A stretch of 64,000 nucleotides of DNA, from positions 620,001-684,000 of the forward strand of contig CM065885.1 in assembly GCA_033439255.1 (NCBI GenBank), read 5' to 3'. A model generated the notes under the pieces. It ran no database searches. It had not been told where the DNA came from and saw only the letters and a list, made by a program, of their open reading frames with translations. Shown here piece by piece: positions 1-12,343 of this stretch (position 1 is its first letter; each line of letters starts with the position of its first letter). The DNA comes from Hericium rajendrae (lineage: Eukaryota; Basidiomycota; Agaricomycetes; Russulales; Hericiaceae). A program made the position numbers and the translations under genes.

Positions 1-3000
1 CAGCTCGACGGTGTAGCCCCGCTAGACTCGGACTGACCTGCCATCGTCGCTGGCGCCGTCACGAAGGACGGTGCAGCGGTGCTGATGTCGGGCTGGCTCG
101 GCATTTCGCTGACAGAGAGATAATTTGTGCCCGTGGGACTGGCCACGGACGACCTGCCTGGGATGGGCTGGGTAGGGGACGCAGGCGGCTGCCCCTGGGC
201 CTGAGGACCTGCCGAGACGGTGCGTTCTGAAGGCGCAATGCCAGAAACCGTGGACATTACGCGCGGGCGCGGAGGCGACTGCGACGCGGAGCTAGCTCCA
301 GAACTAACGTCTTCGCCAGGCTTCTTTTCTTCGCCCTCGCTCTCCGACTTCGGTTGCGCGGCGACGGGCCGCCGCACCATTCCAGCGCCGCCAGCCACAG
401 GCTGGCCGAACGTGTGATTTTCAGGATTGCTCATCGCGTCCTCGGAGAAGTACGGTGAGCTCTCCGAGCCCTCCTCATTGTCCTCCAACCGTACCGCAGA
501 CTGCGTGCGGGCGCGCCTGCCCACTACCAGATCCAGGCTGGAGCGGGATGCAGTACCGACGCTGTGGATCAGCGACTGTGCGCGCTCGCGCACGCCGCCA
601 GAACCACCCAGGACGAGCGAGATGGACGACGCAGACGGGTTGCTATTGGAATTATGGCGCGAGTTCGATCCACTGCGCGAGCCTGACCCAGAACTGCCAT
701 GCCTGGACCTGTACCCCGAGCCAGGACGTGATCTGGAGCCATTGCTCAGACGGCTCAACGACACAGTGCTACCCGCCCGGTGCCGCATCCCCCCAAAGGA
801 GCTCTTGGGACTTGGAGCAGCAGACAGCAGACCGACGCTGTCTTCGCGCTCGAGCGCCTCCTGCGAGCCATCTGGCGAGGGCGATCTGCGCCCGCGCCGG
901 GAGCCGCTGGAGCTGCTGAAGTCCAGCGCGCCAACAATCTCGACCATCTCGCCCTCCGACTCGTAAAGCACCTCAGACCCAATGTCCGTACTCTCCGGAC
1001 GAGACTGCGCGCGGCGTCTCCGTTGTAAAAGTGACGGATTGGGCACAACCGGTGATGGAGACGACGGGATCGGAACAGTCCCAGACCGCTGCCGACGCTG
1101 GCCATTGGATCCGGGATGCCTTGGAGGCGGCGGCATCGGGACACTCCTGCCAGGTATCGAGGTCGGGCTGGGCACACCCGAGGAGCTGCCGCCCAAGGAC
1201 ATTGGCGAATCCGAGGACTCCCTGTTTCCTGTGCTGCGTGAAGCACGCGACAGATGCGTGGAATTGGAATGCGTGTGGGCCGAGGTAGACTTGGACTGGG
1301 GCGTGACATGCGTCAGCGCATGCGAGCCGGTGGACGAGACGCTGCCTCCTCGCGCGGGGTGTCGGAACTGGAAGGGATACTTCGGCTGGATTGGCTGGCC
1401 AAGGCTGGACATCGAATTCGAGCCGCGATTTGAGAATGAAGATGGCTCGGCGGAGGAGCGCGGTTCGCGCTCGTACCCCAATTCGCCTGAGTCAAATTCT
1501 GCTTCCTCCTCGCCCTCTTCGGGCGTGCCCGAAGTCTCCTCGTCCGGCAGTCCTGGTGATGGCGGGAAAGGTATCTGCTCCTGCTCGGATTCCGACTCTT
1601 CCTTCTTCACACCAAAGCCCGTGAACGGATAAGGGAGCTGCATCAGCGGGCCGTCTTTGGCCGGCTCGCTGCCCTGCTGCAAGTCTAGTGTCGGCTTGGG
1701 CTTAGGGATAATACTCGAGACGTCTGGAGCCTGCACAGGACTGCCTCTGCGTGTGTTCCCTTCCTTGGGGCTATCGAACAACTCCTGGGACAACATGCCC
1801 CGGCGCGAGGGCTGCCCTGACGTGCCCAAACCCACCGCAGCGAGAACCTGCTCGACATGGTCGAACGAACTCTGGCGTGGTGGCTCCGCACCGGACGTCT
1901 CCTTAGCACTGTGGGGCGGCCGCAGCGTCAAGCAGAAGTCGTATGCTTCTCGGACACGCATCTGTGTGCACTCCTTCCAACTCCATGGAAGCGACTCGCC
2001 CGTGTCCTCAATGCCCTTCTCGCTGTACATGGACTGCACCCTCTCGGCATCCTCTTCTTCCCAGCGATATCGCGGTCCACAGATGCCTGCGCAGCCGTAC
2101 CCACTGAATATCCAGAGACCCAGCCTGGATATGACAGATCAGCGTCTCTCGCAATTGAACAGTCGCACCACAATCGTACCAGCTAGACAGAAGGACAAGC
2201 ACACGCCATGCTGTCCACGCTGCATTGGCGGCAAGGACGCCCTTGGCATAGCCCGACAGTGCGCCAGTGTTCTGGTCAAAGAACGTGCCGTCACGACGGC
2301 CGACGCTCTGGTCGATATCCGTGAAGGCAAGTCCACCCGGGAGCTGCTCTGGCGACCAATAAGATAGCAGCAGCGCAAGCACAAGGCCTGCGCGTGGGAG
2401 CAGCGTCACCACGGTCGGAAGGTTCTGCGAGTAAAAATAGCAAGTTTCGGCGAGCGCGTCGCGAAGCGACGTGTCGTTCGAGGGCAGCACCGCGCTCGGG
2501 TTGAAGCGCGGGAAAGCGGAGACACGGACGTGGTGCATGAAGCAGAAGTTCGAGTACGAGGTCATGGAGACGAAGTTGAATGCCGAGGAGGAGAGATAGA
2601 GCGGCATGATGGCAGGCCGTTCTGCGGGCGGTTGAGCGTCCGACTCTACGCGGATGCGGAGGCTTACTCACTGAATCTCCACCTTCGGTAGAACGAGTAG
2701 ACGAGTTCGTATGCAATAAAAACGCCGAATATCCAGACTACCCAGCACGCGACGTACGCTGCAGCACCGAGGGACCAACCGCGTCCCGAACCGGGGACGC
2801 CGGGCGCAACGGGGTTGGGGAACTTTGCGATTCTGCATTCCATCAGTGAGAGTTGCGTTTTGAGACACGGAGTACTCACTCGATCATCACGAATACGGCA
2901 TTAAAGTCAAAGAAAGTCTGAAGGGGAATGTGGGCAAAGACAAAAAGAGGCAGAAGATAGAAATAAAGGCGAGAAAAAGGCGACGGGTTGCGAAGGAGTT

Positions 3001-3556
3001 CGAGATGGAGACCAGAGGCCCGAAAGCGCGGGAGCGCGGGGCGGAGGCGCGCGTCGAGAGCTGAGATGACGGTGGGGGACATCGCAGCGCCCGTGGTGCG
3101 CGACCAGACGCGCGGGTGTGCGGGCGCCGACGCGCTGGGCACACGCGTCCGACTCTGGTCCGTGTTCTCCCTCCGATCCGAATCCTGAAGGCTCACGATT
3201 CGGACGGAGCGGGGCGTCGGCTTGCGACCGCTCAGAGGATTCTCGGCCGCTGGCGCCACCTCGGCCGCGTACATGTTCACGGAGGACGATTGAAACGTGG
3301 ACGTCGGGGCCGGCGGTGGGGGTCGTTTGGGCAGCCAAGAAGGGTAACCTTCCTCTGAGGTGGGCGAAGTGGGATGAGGCGATGGGGTCGAGATGGGGGG
3401 TTGGCCGGGAAGTCGTGATTGTTGAACTTGCTGAGGCGAGGCGTCGGTGTCGTTGTCTGCCGCGTGTCGGTTGGTAGAGGCGTCGGTGTCGTTACCGAGA
3501 TCGTTCGTTGGCGAGTCGTCCTGGGACAAAGGAGATGGGTTCTGTGGTCGTGCCAT
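1..3556 (-). CDS. Large multi-pass membrane protein, basidiomycete type, 5' part of gene
   Basis: Four exons fit in phase: 3556-2880, 2832-2672, 2621-2180 and 2124 to the left edge, separated by 48-55 nt GT-AG introns. At least 1,134 residues are present. The first ATG in frame is at 3556. Residues 1-170 are Pro/Ser-rich. Hydrophobic segments follow (FYLLPLFVFAHIPL, AAYVACWVVWIFGVFIAYEL, SSAFNFVSM, LLPRAGLVLALLLSYW, TAWRVLVLLSSWLGLWIF), which suggest a membrane domain of about five spans over residues 180-440. The last exon reads on without a stop as a long Ser/Pro/Arg-rich, probably cytosolic tail. I know this layout from uncharacterised basidiomycete proteins and know no function for it. 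The gene runs off the window, so its stop is not seen. Confidence 0.8.
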
Positions 3557-4307
3557 TGGCGAATGCAAAGATTAGTTGCGAGGCAAAGAAAAGAACAAGT
3601 CCGCAGGAATGAAGCAGCAAAAATCGAGAAAATCGTAAGTAAGTGGTGTCGCCGAGGATTTTTTTGGATTTTTGGGAAGATGAGAGGGTAGACTGCGCGC
3701 AAGAGAGCACGAGTGGGAAGATGCCTCGTGTCCGGGCGTTTCGTAGCCTCGTGGTCTGCATGCAGATGGGGGCAGCAGCAAAAGGCACCCACCAAAACAG
3801 CCGACGCTTTTATCAACTTAGGCCCTGCCTTATATGGTGAAGGTAACAATTGCTTCCGTGACAACGGAGCGAAAACTCGACAAGAACTTGAAGATGGTAA
3901 AAGAGTGTGTCGGAGACGGTAGTGGCAAAGAGCGACAGATAGTGATAGTCGGAAAGAAAGCAGCGTTACAGCTCTCACATCTGCCATGCGCATTATTGGG
4001 TTTGTGAGTCTCGTCAAGTCCCCGTTGCCATGTCCACGGGAACAGAAGCGCTCCATCGATTACTTATTCATTGTCCATATGCAGACCTTCAAATACATAC
4101 AGTATGTTCAAGCTCTTTGGTACCGCCACGGGAAGATGTTCTCCGTATCAGTGTGCCATTGACAGCCAGCGACCAGAGTGTCAAACGAATCAGAACGACG
4201 CATCATGATCAGCAAGCACCACGATTCTGGTATGTTTTCGCGCATGATGCGCAGGACAGTCTTGAGGAGGCGAAAGACGAGAGGCATGAAAGCAGGATGA
4301 TCATGGC

Positions 4308-4395
4308 AAAGAGTTTTCGATCGTTGACTGAATGTCAAGAGCTACCGATCGTTGAATGTCGGCATTTTCCGGACTTGTGCGAGTGATGTTCGATG
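4308..4395. repeat. Dispersed repeat, copy A
   Basis: The words AGAGTTTTCGATCGTTGACT, CCGATCGTTGAATGTCGGC and GGCATTTTCCGGA occur here in the same order as at 12790-12945. The second copy carries extra bases between them. The two copies bracket the first two F-box-like genes, P1 and K1. Confidence 0.6.
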
Positions 4396-4587
4396 ACGAG
4401 TTCGGAGGCCTGGAAGGAAGGAAGGAAGTGTATTAACCGCAGCGGTCCCAATAAGGAACAAAGCGGCCCGCATGCCGAGCAGCCAGGCACAGACTACCTA
4501 ATGACATGCGTATCGTGTATCTACTCCGATCACTGCACAGGGAGAAAGCACAACCAGTAGTCAGTAAGCATAGCAGAAAAAGCACTG

Positions 4588-4731
4588 GCCCGATGAAAAA
4601 CCCATGCACGGAAAACCTTTGGTAAGGAAAAAACCGTAACGATGGGAAAACCGGGCCGGCCCGATGAAAAACCCATACAAGGAAAACCTGAGATAAGGAG
4701 AAAACCGCTGTAATGGGAAAACCGGGCACGG
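4588..4731. repeat. 71-bp direct repeat, two tandem units
   Basis: Unit one starts at 4588 and unit two at 4659. Both begin GCCCGATGAAAAACCCAT and end near ATGGGAAAACCGGGC. They differ by scattered substitutions. The apparent minus-strand ORFs here are artefacts of the repeat. Confidence 0.8.
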
Positions 4732-5208
4732 TGATGCATCAACCCTGAGCAATGTCCATAGAAACACGCTTGTGAGCTAGCAGCCCACGACGAGACAAGG
4801 GCCAACATACCGCGGGTACTACCTGCGCAGATGGATGGACAGCTAATGGCCACGTGTCGAATGTCTCCAATACATCATATGCGAATTTCGCGAGCAGATC
4901 TAAGATGCAGCGCTCGCGCAGGAGGCGACGCATGATCAAGGTAGCCTGGCATTGTCTGGCGATCGCTGGCGATCGTGACTCTCTGGTCTTTCCATAGACA
5001 GAACGATTGTCTTCTGTCTGCGGTCAGCTACGGAGACTAAGTTTTTCCTTCCTTACCAAGTACTGCAGCAAGTTGAAGCTTCCAGCTGTTGGGCCGCAAG
5101 GTTTGTACATCAGGATCTGGATCGCAGTGTCTATAATCCTGACATTCAATCCTGTTTCCAACTGCAGAAGTTATTCAACCTGAGCCACAAAGTGGTGTAA
5201 CACGCGAC

Positions 5209-6460
5209 ATGGATCGTCTTCCCCCCGAACTTCTGTCGATTATATCGAACGAGCTTTCTGCAGTGGACCTACGCGTACTACGACAACTAAACAAGACTTG
5301 GCATGGTGTCGCTACTCCACGGGCTTTCAGTTGCCCTGTCATCAGCAGCATTGATATCAGGAGATCGGAAGGCCTTGCGAACATCCTTCAAGGCGGTCCG
5401 GATGGTTTGGCCTCTCATATTCGAGAGATTGACTATTGGGACTGGTCTTCCAGACGGAGTTCTCGGATCGATGATATAGGTGCAGCATCTCACGAACTCG
5501 TCACACGCAACTAACATAGAATTCGCCTTCTTCGTAGATGGTACCCAAGTCATGTCACGAAACGAAAAGCGACTGGTCGCATCGCTGGAGCGTGCCTTCT
5601 CACTTATCTCAAATGCGCGGGAACTGTCAACGCTGAAGTTAATATTCTGTCCCGTCTGGACCTTTACTGCCGACTCTTTTGAAATTTGCAGCCAATCTGC
5701 TATCCTACTGGCTATCATTCGCGCGCTAGAGTCTGGATTGTCGCTTCACTCCTTGACCATTGTCAACTTCTGCGTCCTCCGCTCTCCCTTCTGGAACCAT
5801 CCATCTTTCTCGGCACTGAGGATGCTGTCCGAGTTCCATATTGCCACTCTGTCCGACCTCGATGAGGATCCCATAAGCGACCAGACGTATCCGAATGATC
5901 CATTGTCGCAGTTCTGGGAAGATTTCTTTCCTCAGCAGATAATGCAGGCCCTCAATGGCTCATCTAATCTGACAAAGCTCAGCTTACATACCGACCAGCT
6001 CGTCGGCATCATACCATCGTTCTCATTCGACCCGTTCACATTCCCCCGCCTGACCTCACTTTCCTTGCATCGTTTCTTCATGCACAAGATGACAGGTGTT
6101 GAAGACTTCATCGTGCGGCACAATGCGACACTCGAGAGTCTCGTGCTTAAACACTGCTTCATTGCACTATATGGCGGAGGAGAGACAATGCGCTGGTCGC
6201 AAGTCTGGAACCGCTTCGCCGAAGAATTGACGCATCTGAAAATCTTCACGGCACGTGAGGAATACGAGACTACTCGATCGGACGCGGATGAAGATCAGCC
6301 TTTTGTCTCGAGATATCTGAAGGTGGTTGACGGTTTAGGGTTCATTCCTTATGCTATACCCTTACCTGGCGAGGAGGACGATGAGATTGCATTATCACGG
6401 CTTGAAGCTCTCGTTCGTGGAAGATGTCGCCTTCTTGGCGACTCTTCGGGCAGTCATTAG
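5209..6460 (+). CDS. F-box-like/leucine-rich protein, member 1 of 3
   Basis: Two exons, 5209-5479 and 5538-6460, joined across a 58-nt phase-1 intron, give 397 residues. The N-terminus (LPPELLSIISNEL, then LRVLRQLNKTW) is an F-box-like helical motif of the sort that binds Skp1 in SCF ubiquitin ligases. The rest has irregular leucine-rich repeats. Family signatures shared with the genes at 7533 and 13478 are DPLSQFWEDFF, LNGSSNLTKLSLH, FPRLTSLSL, FIVRHNATLESLVLKHC and WSQVWNRFAEELT. The likely role is substrate recognition, but the target is unknown. The intron position and phase match both paralogues, which supports the model. Confidence 0.85.
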
Positions 6461-7532
6461 CAATTTGCCTCCGACTGATCTCGGCAGCGATATTGTACGT
6501 TTTACTACATGTTGACCTCCCTACGCAGAGCTGATTTTGTTTGCAGATCTTATGGACATTGGAGGAGCGATGACGACTCTGCTGGGCACATGTCTTATCT
6601 CGTATTCTGATGCTCTCCATCCGCGCTCAGTGATAGCCTTCAATATCTTCAATATCTTCTGTTCACGGCTTTACAAACTCACCTGACTGGCATTATACCT
6701 CTATCTCTGTACTGTCTTTGATTCAGCAGCGACAAGCTGGATTGCGTTCTCCCTTCCATCCCTTCTCAGAGACCCTGACTATCCAATTTCCGACGCGGAT
6801 GCGCAGGATCTAGTGATTTGCGGACCTCGACCGCGGCCATATTTCTTGTCTTTGGACTCGGGCTGTAGTGTTATTAACTGCTGATTTGCTGGGGCATCTC
6901 TGCTCTTTTCGTGAACAAGCTACCAGTAATGCTTGTCGAGGCAGTCGCAGACGAAGCGGAGGCCAGAGACTTACGAAACTACGAGCCCTCCGCGGACTGA
7001 ATCTGACCTCATGCTCATCGTCCGTGAGGACGCCCTCTCCGCAGCGGCCTCTGAACGAGTGGGCCTAGGTCGCAACATGCGATGAGATATGCGCGAATTG
7101 GTTTTGCAACAGAGGCTTTTGGCTATTATGAAAGCTGTTCCTCGAAGCGAAGGCGATCAGGGTGCTTTGGCGGGGCTGAAGCCTATAGTCAGAGAAAGCT
7201 TTCGCTATGGGCTGTCCAGCGACGAGCATGGCTATGATTCCGACAATGCTGACTTTTGTATCCTGAAACGCACCTATTGCTTGAAATACCAACCGCCTTG
7301 TCCATACGGAGGCGATGCTACTTATTCCTACTCGCCAGATCGCGGCATTCACGTTGATGTCTCGTCCAAATTCAGACAGTGGTTGATCAGTGGAGATGTT
7401 CCTTCTAAATTAGCGCCCACAGCAAATTCTTTCGTGTTGTGACGTGGTCTTCGTCCCAACATCGACGGTGTCTCTGCAGGTCCATAACCAAACTCTCACT
7501 CTAGCGCCTTTCATTTCGACAACAATACTGCT
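6461..7532. other. Intergenic region between F-box-like genes
   Basis: About 1.07 kb without a recognisable gene. An open frame of 117 codons at 7089-7442 (plus strand, starts MRELVLQQRLLAIM) has no domain I recognise and no paralogue in the window. It may be chance or a relic. Confidence 0.5.
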
Positions 7533-8831
7533 ATGAATCGCTTTACAGCCGAAATCTCATCAGCTGTCGCAGATGGAGTATCTACCAAAGATCTACACGC
7601 ACTTCGCATTGTAAACAAGGCGTGGAGCGTGGCCGCTACAGCAAGACTATTCCGCCGAATTGAAATTCAAGACAGTCTTTCGAGCGTCAATGCCCTGAAG
7701 AACGTCCTCATGGCGGAAGAATTTGCAGGTCATGTTCGAGAGATCGTTTACCGGAGCCAATATGTAGATCAGGATGGGCAGCCGTTGCGCAAATGTCCGA
7801 ATGTGGACTTCGGTGCGTCGAATATTCCGCTCGCAGATATTCGATGCGGCATGCTGAAACCTCATTCTCTCATCCTAGAAAATGGTATATCGATGTCTCC
7901 CGAAGAACGCGAACTTATTGACACGCTGAAAAAAACATTCGGGCTCATCGCGAAGGCTCGACATCTTTCTACCTTGAAGCTTCTCTTCTCTCCCCACAGT
8001 ACAGACAACCCGGACGGTTTCGAGTTTTGCAGCTCATTCGAAATCTTGGAAGCTATCGTTGGAGTTTCCAAAGCCATCTCTCTTCGTTCGTTAACTCTCG
8101 TCAATATCGCTGTGGCAGACGAATCAATCTACGAACGACCTAAGTTCATGGCTCTCCTTCGCGGCCTGTCTCAACTGCAAATCACTGTTGTTTCCAACGA
8201 AAAATTGGACCCGAAAATCAACAGAGACTATCCCGATGACCCGTGGTCCATCTTTTGGGAAGACATCATGTTCCAGCGCATACTTCCATCCCTCAACGGC
8301 TCGTCAGCGCTGACGCACCTCGTCCTCCATAGCGGAGAGCACATTGGAATAAAGCCGACGTTCTCCTTCAAAGCCCTCCATTTTCCATGCTTATCATCAC
8401 TCTCGTTGATGAGGATCACATTCGACGAGAAGATCGGCACCGAAGAATTCATCATTCGGCACAAGGCGACGCTCAGTCGGCTCGAACTGTGCCGATGTCT
8501 CCTCCTTGTTCATTTTGACGAGGACAAGCCAACGAGATTGTGGTCACAGATCTGGGATCGGTTCGCTAAGGAGCTGACAGGCTTGAAGGAGTTCATGCTG
8601 AGCACCGAATTTGACCAGAACGCCCGTAGAGACAAATATGGAGATTATCCGGCTTTCACATATGCAGGGTTATTGAAAGGGTGGAAAATCACACCTTATG
8701 CGGGTCCTTCCGACGCGGAGGAACAGGACACAAGCGCGTTCACAGGCTTCGAGGATGCGATCGACAAGAGGTTTCCTTTGGACGATGTTGATTATTTCGA
8801 GAGGATGGAGCGCGGATTTTTGGAGATATGA
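7533..8831 (+). CDS. F-box-like/leucine-rich protein, member 2 of 3
   Basis: Open from 7533 to 8831. Alignment with the two paralogues predicts a 66-nt intron at 7813-7878 (donor GTGCGT, acceptor CCTAG) in the same place and phase 1. Its length is a multiple of three with no stop, so both spliced (410 aa) and retained (432 aa) forms are open. Family signatures are DPWSIFWEDIMF, LNGSSALTHLVLH, FPCLSSLSL, FIIRHKATLSRLELCRC and WSQIWDRFAKELTGL. The N-terminal F-box-like part (DLHALRIVNKAW) is weaker than in member 1. Its role is probably protein recognition with unknown partners. Confidence 0.82.
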   Translation: MNRFTAEISSAVADGVSTKDLHALRIVNKAWSVAATARLFRRIEIQDSLSSVNALKNVLMAEEFAGHVREIVYRSQYVDQDGQPLRKCPNVDFGASNIPLADIRCGMLKPHSLILENGISMSPEERELIDTLKKTFGLIAKARHLSTLKLLFSPHSTDNPDGFEFCSSFEILEAIVGVSKAISLRSLTLVNIAVADESIYERPKFMALLRGLSQLQITVVSNEKLDPKINRDYPDDPWSIFWEDIMFQRILPSLNGSSALTHLVLHSGEHIGIKPTFSFKALHFPCLSSLSLMRITFDEKIGTEEFIIRHKATLSRLELCRCLLLVHFDEDKPTRLWSQIWDRFAKELTGLKEFMLSTEFDQNARRDKYGDYPAFTYAGLLKGWKITPYAGPSDAEEQDTSAFTGFEDAIDKRFPLDDVDYFERMERGFLEI

Positions 8832-9201
8832 TGTGAGGTATGTACTCGTTCGGGATCTGGGATCGTTTCGCTGAGCTCATGTGCAAACCTTATGCCAGCA
8901 CCACTAGTACGACGAGGCCGGAGGATATGAGATGCTGATCTACAGTACTTGCCAAGGATTTTATATAGCACACATGGGCATGGTCGACACTATCAACTGC
9001 CATCCTTTATTTCCTCCTGTAGACGTTTCAGCTGATAAGGCTGAATGCATCGCTTAGAATACCTCGTTGAAGCAGGCGGAATGATTCTCAAAATGCTGCG
9101 CTCGACTCATGATCCAATAAGCCAACATGTAATTCGCCCGCAACAATTTAAGGGTTCTGCTAATATAGATATCCAACCGGCTATCCCTCAACTGCCACCA
9201 T
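8832..9201. other. Short intergenic region
   Basis: Lies between the convergent 3' ends of the F-box-like gene and P1. I see nothing in it beyond short chance ORFs. Confidence 0.5.
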
Positions 9202-10670
9202 CTACCGCGCCGCACGCGTACGACGAGTAGGACCGCCACTCACTCCGCTAGTTGTGTCTCTCTTCGTCTTTGAATTCCACCACTTGATATCAGGGGCAGG
9301 GAGATCCAGAGAGACCCCCTTCGACTTTGTAGCGAGCATAAGCCAGCATACCATACGGAATAACGTTGGGTCATCAGGTCCATGAGTCTCCGATATGTAA
9401 AGAGTGTTAGGTTCGTTAGGTTGCGTCGCATAAAAGGAGGTGAGCTCCATAGATGACAATACACCCCAGGAAGCACCCCAGTCCTTAAGCTGAGACCATA
9501 TCTTCAAAGGCGAAGGACTCGCATCAGGGCCAGAGGATTATGAATTAACCGGCGACGCACCTGGACAAGGATCTTATCGCCCTTGCGAGCCCACGACGTG
9601 GATGGCCAGTTGAATTTGTAAGCCCCAGTGGGATGGTCGGGGATAGGACGCTGCACGAGCCACAACGGATTGTCTCCTTCCGCGATGATCTTATGCGTCT
9701 TGTACTCCCCGCAACCTGCGATTGACTCCCGAGGGTGCCTACCACGCAAGATGACGAGGAAGTCGGGTCGCGTCGACCGCTTGTTGTGGGACGAGCAGGA
9801 GAAAGGGTACCTCGGGTCAACATCCTCCGGAATGTGACCGAGAAGAATAGCATGGAGCACTGCGATCGCAGGTCGAACAAGAACACTGTTGATCCAGTCC
9901 TCCGTGTCGACCTCAGAGTTGATTTGTTTCGCATTGTCTATGGCCCTCATCCAAGGAAAGACACGAGCAACAAAGGTCCTGTGGGCATCGTTACCCCAGT
10001 CAATAGCAATGTCCTTCAGAAGAGCAGCGACGTTGCCTTCGACTGGAGACAGCATATCTTTGCAGAACACGATGTATTTTAGCTGTTCGTCTCCAGAAAG
10101 CGCGAGATCGAAGGACTTCGTAGGCTTCCTTGTACCGCTGAGCTTAGACTGGTCGTAGATATCTGGGACGGGTGGCAATGCTGCCCAGACGAGATCAAGT
10201 AGATTGTGTATCCGACTTTCGTCGGGCTTCTCGAAGGGGTGAAGTGGACGATTCAAGTCTGGAGCGGAATCGGGAACAGATTGAACTGGAGAGCCCTCAG
10301 CCGGTTGATCTTGATGATCGAGCGCATCGACGGGAAGATTATTATCGTCCGCTCTCTTCTTGGCCCTCCGTTCAGCTGCGATACGTGTTCTTTCTTCAGG
10401 AGGAGGAACAGGGTGTAACATCTTCATCCCTTCGCGCTGAGGCGATCGTCCGATAAGTCGCCTGTACGCCTGCGAGATGAAGTGCGTTGGAGATGGCTGA
10501 TCGTCAAAGGGATGTCGTTGCGGTCCAGAAGGAAGCCCCGGCGCGAATGTTGTTGCTGCACGGGGTGAGGGTGTCTTCACCGGAGAGACAGGCTCTAAAG
10601 GTGCAGGGGAGGGAGGAAGATCGAACGGATTCTGCGAGTTGCCATGATGCGCAGGACGATGACGAGGCAT
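9202..10670 (-). CDS. P1: PD-(D/E)XK nuclease-like family protein
   Basis: Two exons, 10670-9561 and 9501-9202, with a 59-nt phase-0 intron, give 469 residues. The N-terminal ~150 residues are Pro/Ser-rich and disordered. A conserved block then runs from LLDLVWAALP to the end. It contains SEVDTEDW, then RPDFLVIL, then CGEYKTHK: an upstream acidic residue, a D and an E-x-K about 18 residues apart, the arrangement of the PD-(D/E)XK nuclease fold. Homologues at 18390 and 33580 keep all three. The second exon has the family block SSMELTSFY and DDPTLFRMVCWL. P1 is head-to-head with K1. Nuclease activity is inferred from motifs only; the fold could be catalytically dead. Confidence 0.8.
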
Positions 10671-11289
10671 GATAAATCACAGAAGAGGGTTGAGGATGGG
10701 TAAGGAGTGATAATTGCGTATCGCCATTGAAAGTCCCCAAACTTAAATACGACACAAGAGGCCGCGTTGACTTCGAAGCCGCAAAGAACAAAGCGGCAGC
10801 ATAGTGCACATGGTTCCTGTAAGCACAGCATAATTGTAAGCGCTTCTGAAGTGCTGCAGTACGTACATTAACCCTGCAATGGCGAAGAAGACAAGAGCAC
10901 GGCGATTCTAAGACTCTATATGTGACAGAGTCGTCGACATCCTGCCGTAGATTGAATCGCGAGTTTGCCTAATGAAACCATGCTGGGTCAAATTGCACGA
11001 AGTTTTCGGTAGAACTCACTGATACTCACACATCCGCCTGAACGAAACGAAGATCTATGCTCTGCGCGCAATGACTGCACGGTGCATGCTGCGTACATCA
11101 ACGTGTCAACTTGTCAAAGCGTGCGCCCGATGGAATCTTCGCTTTGACGCGATCACATGCACTGATGCGGTCCAGTCGGGCGCTTGTTGGGCGCTTGTGT
11201 GGCATCTGTTGTTCGAATATCAAGGCGCCGTTTGCGAAAGCTCTCCTCTCTACTCCTGCACTCTGCGTTCTCATCTCGTACAAATTGAA
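10671..11289. promoter_or_regulatory. Divergent promoter region of P1 and K1
   Basis: 619 bp separate the two start codons. It holds GTCAAAGCG at 11113-11121 and its reverse complement CGCTTTGAC at 11140-11148, an inverted pair. CGCTTTGAC recurs in the two other K/P intergenic regions. No gene is seen here. Confidence 0.5.
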
Positions 11290-12343
11290 ATGGCTCTCAA
11301 ACTCACCATCCCCTCCGAAATCAACCGCAACACATCAGAGACATTTACTCTCCGGGATGCTGATGCCAACGCGTCAGGCTCGGCGATCTCGTTCATCGAA
11401 TTTCGCAGCACGCAGCGGATTTGTAGAAACGACCGCGTGAACGTCTACCGCGGCCAACTCACCCTTTCTTCGAATAAGCCTGCGTTGGACGTCGTCTGCA
11501 AAATCGGCTTCGGGAGACAGGCTGTGAATCGTGTCGCAAATGAAGCGCACTTTTACTTAGGGAAGCTCAGTCATCTGCAGGGCGTCTGCATCCCGCCTTG
11601 CCATGGCTACTTCATAGGAAATACCAAGGAGGGGCCGACGTCGTGCATCATCTTGGACTACTGCGGGGAACCGATCGACTCGATGTTCATGCGTTTAGAG
11701 CCGACGTTCAAGTGAGTCCATTGCGACGGCTAGTATGACAGACAACTGATAGGCTCGCAGGACTGCCATCATTCATGCCGCGATTGCGATCCATGACGCT
11801 GACGTGCGGCACGGCGACTTGGAGGAGCGCAACGTGCTCGATTACGAGGGCCTGCCAATGATCATCGATTTCGAGCATGCAGAAGAGTACGAATGCGAGC
11901 GGGCCTTCCATGTTGACGAAGGGCAGCCAGCTCCCATGCCGGATGACTTCGCTTGCGACGAAATCTATGAGCTCTGCCAAGACCTGCGGGTCTGGACGCC
12001 AGGTACGCCAACCGGTGGTTCATCTTGCGCTTTCCCTCAATACGTAGCTAACGCTGTGTTTCAGCCTACATTCAGTACATTCGTACCTATCAGCCGATAT
12101 CCCTGGCGTACGACGCGCACAAGCTTGCCGCGACCGCGCCCAGCCATTGGTCTCCCGAAGAAGCGCTAGCAGAGGCATATCGTGTCATTGTAGAGCACGT
12201 GAAGCGATACTACCCAGAACACTACGATGAATGGAAGGCGAGAATGGGTAAGTGCGCTGTGACGTCTACCCTCATTTTATGCTCATCATTGCTCAGATGC
12301 GAAAACAAAGTTTCGCATCTCTAGCGCGGCCTCGTCGGTTTAA
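11290..12343 (+). CDS. K1: small protein-kinase-like protein
   Basis: Four exons, 11290-11711, 11761-12002, 12065-12247 and 12297-12343, give 297 residues with all phases consistent. The start MALKLTIPSE matches paralogue starts MALILSLP. The N-lobe has VNVYRGQL and LDVVCKIGF (candidate ATP-binding Lys71) and an alpha-C-like Glu85. The C-lobe has RHGDLEERN (Asp160, Asn165), the HGDxxxxN form usual in aminoglycoside/choline kinases, and MIIDFEHA (metal-binding Asp177). The C-terminal block is AYDAHKLAATAPSHW to YYPEHYDEWK. It is the most diverged intact member of the K family and pairs head-to-head with P1. Whether the substrate is a protein or a small molecule is unknown. Confidence 0.85.

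Larger units (their letters stand above)
3557..5208. other. Intergenic region with repeats
   Basis: This is the shared upstream region of the membrane-protein gene (left) and the first F-box-like gene (right). I see no convincing gene. It holds a 71-bp direct repeat and one copy of a dispersed repeat, both listed separately. Confidence 0.6.

Noticed and set aside
427-1632. Plus-strand ORFs of 154-216 codons at the left edge
   Set aside because: They are antisense to the long open C-terminal exon of the membrane-protein gene, which is supported by phase-consistent introns and transmembrane segments.
4588-4853. Minus-strand ORFs with repeated GFFIGP-like motifs
   Set aside because: The peptide repeat is simply the 71-bp DNA repeat in translation; there is no splice or start context and no homology.
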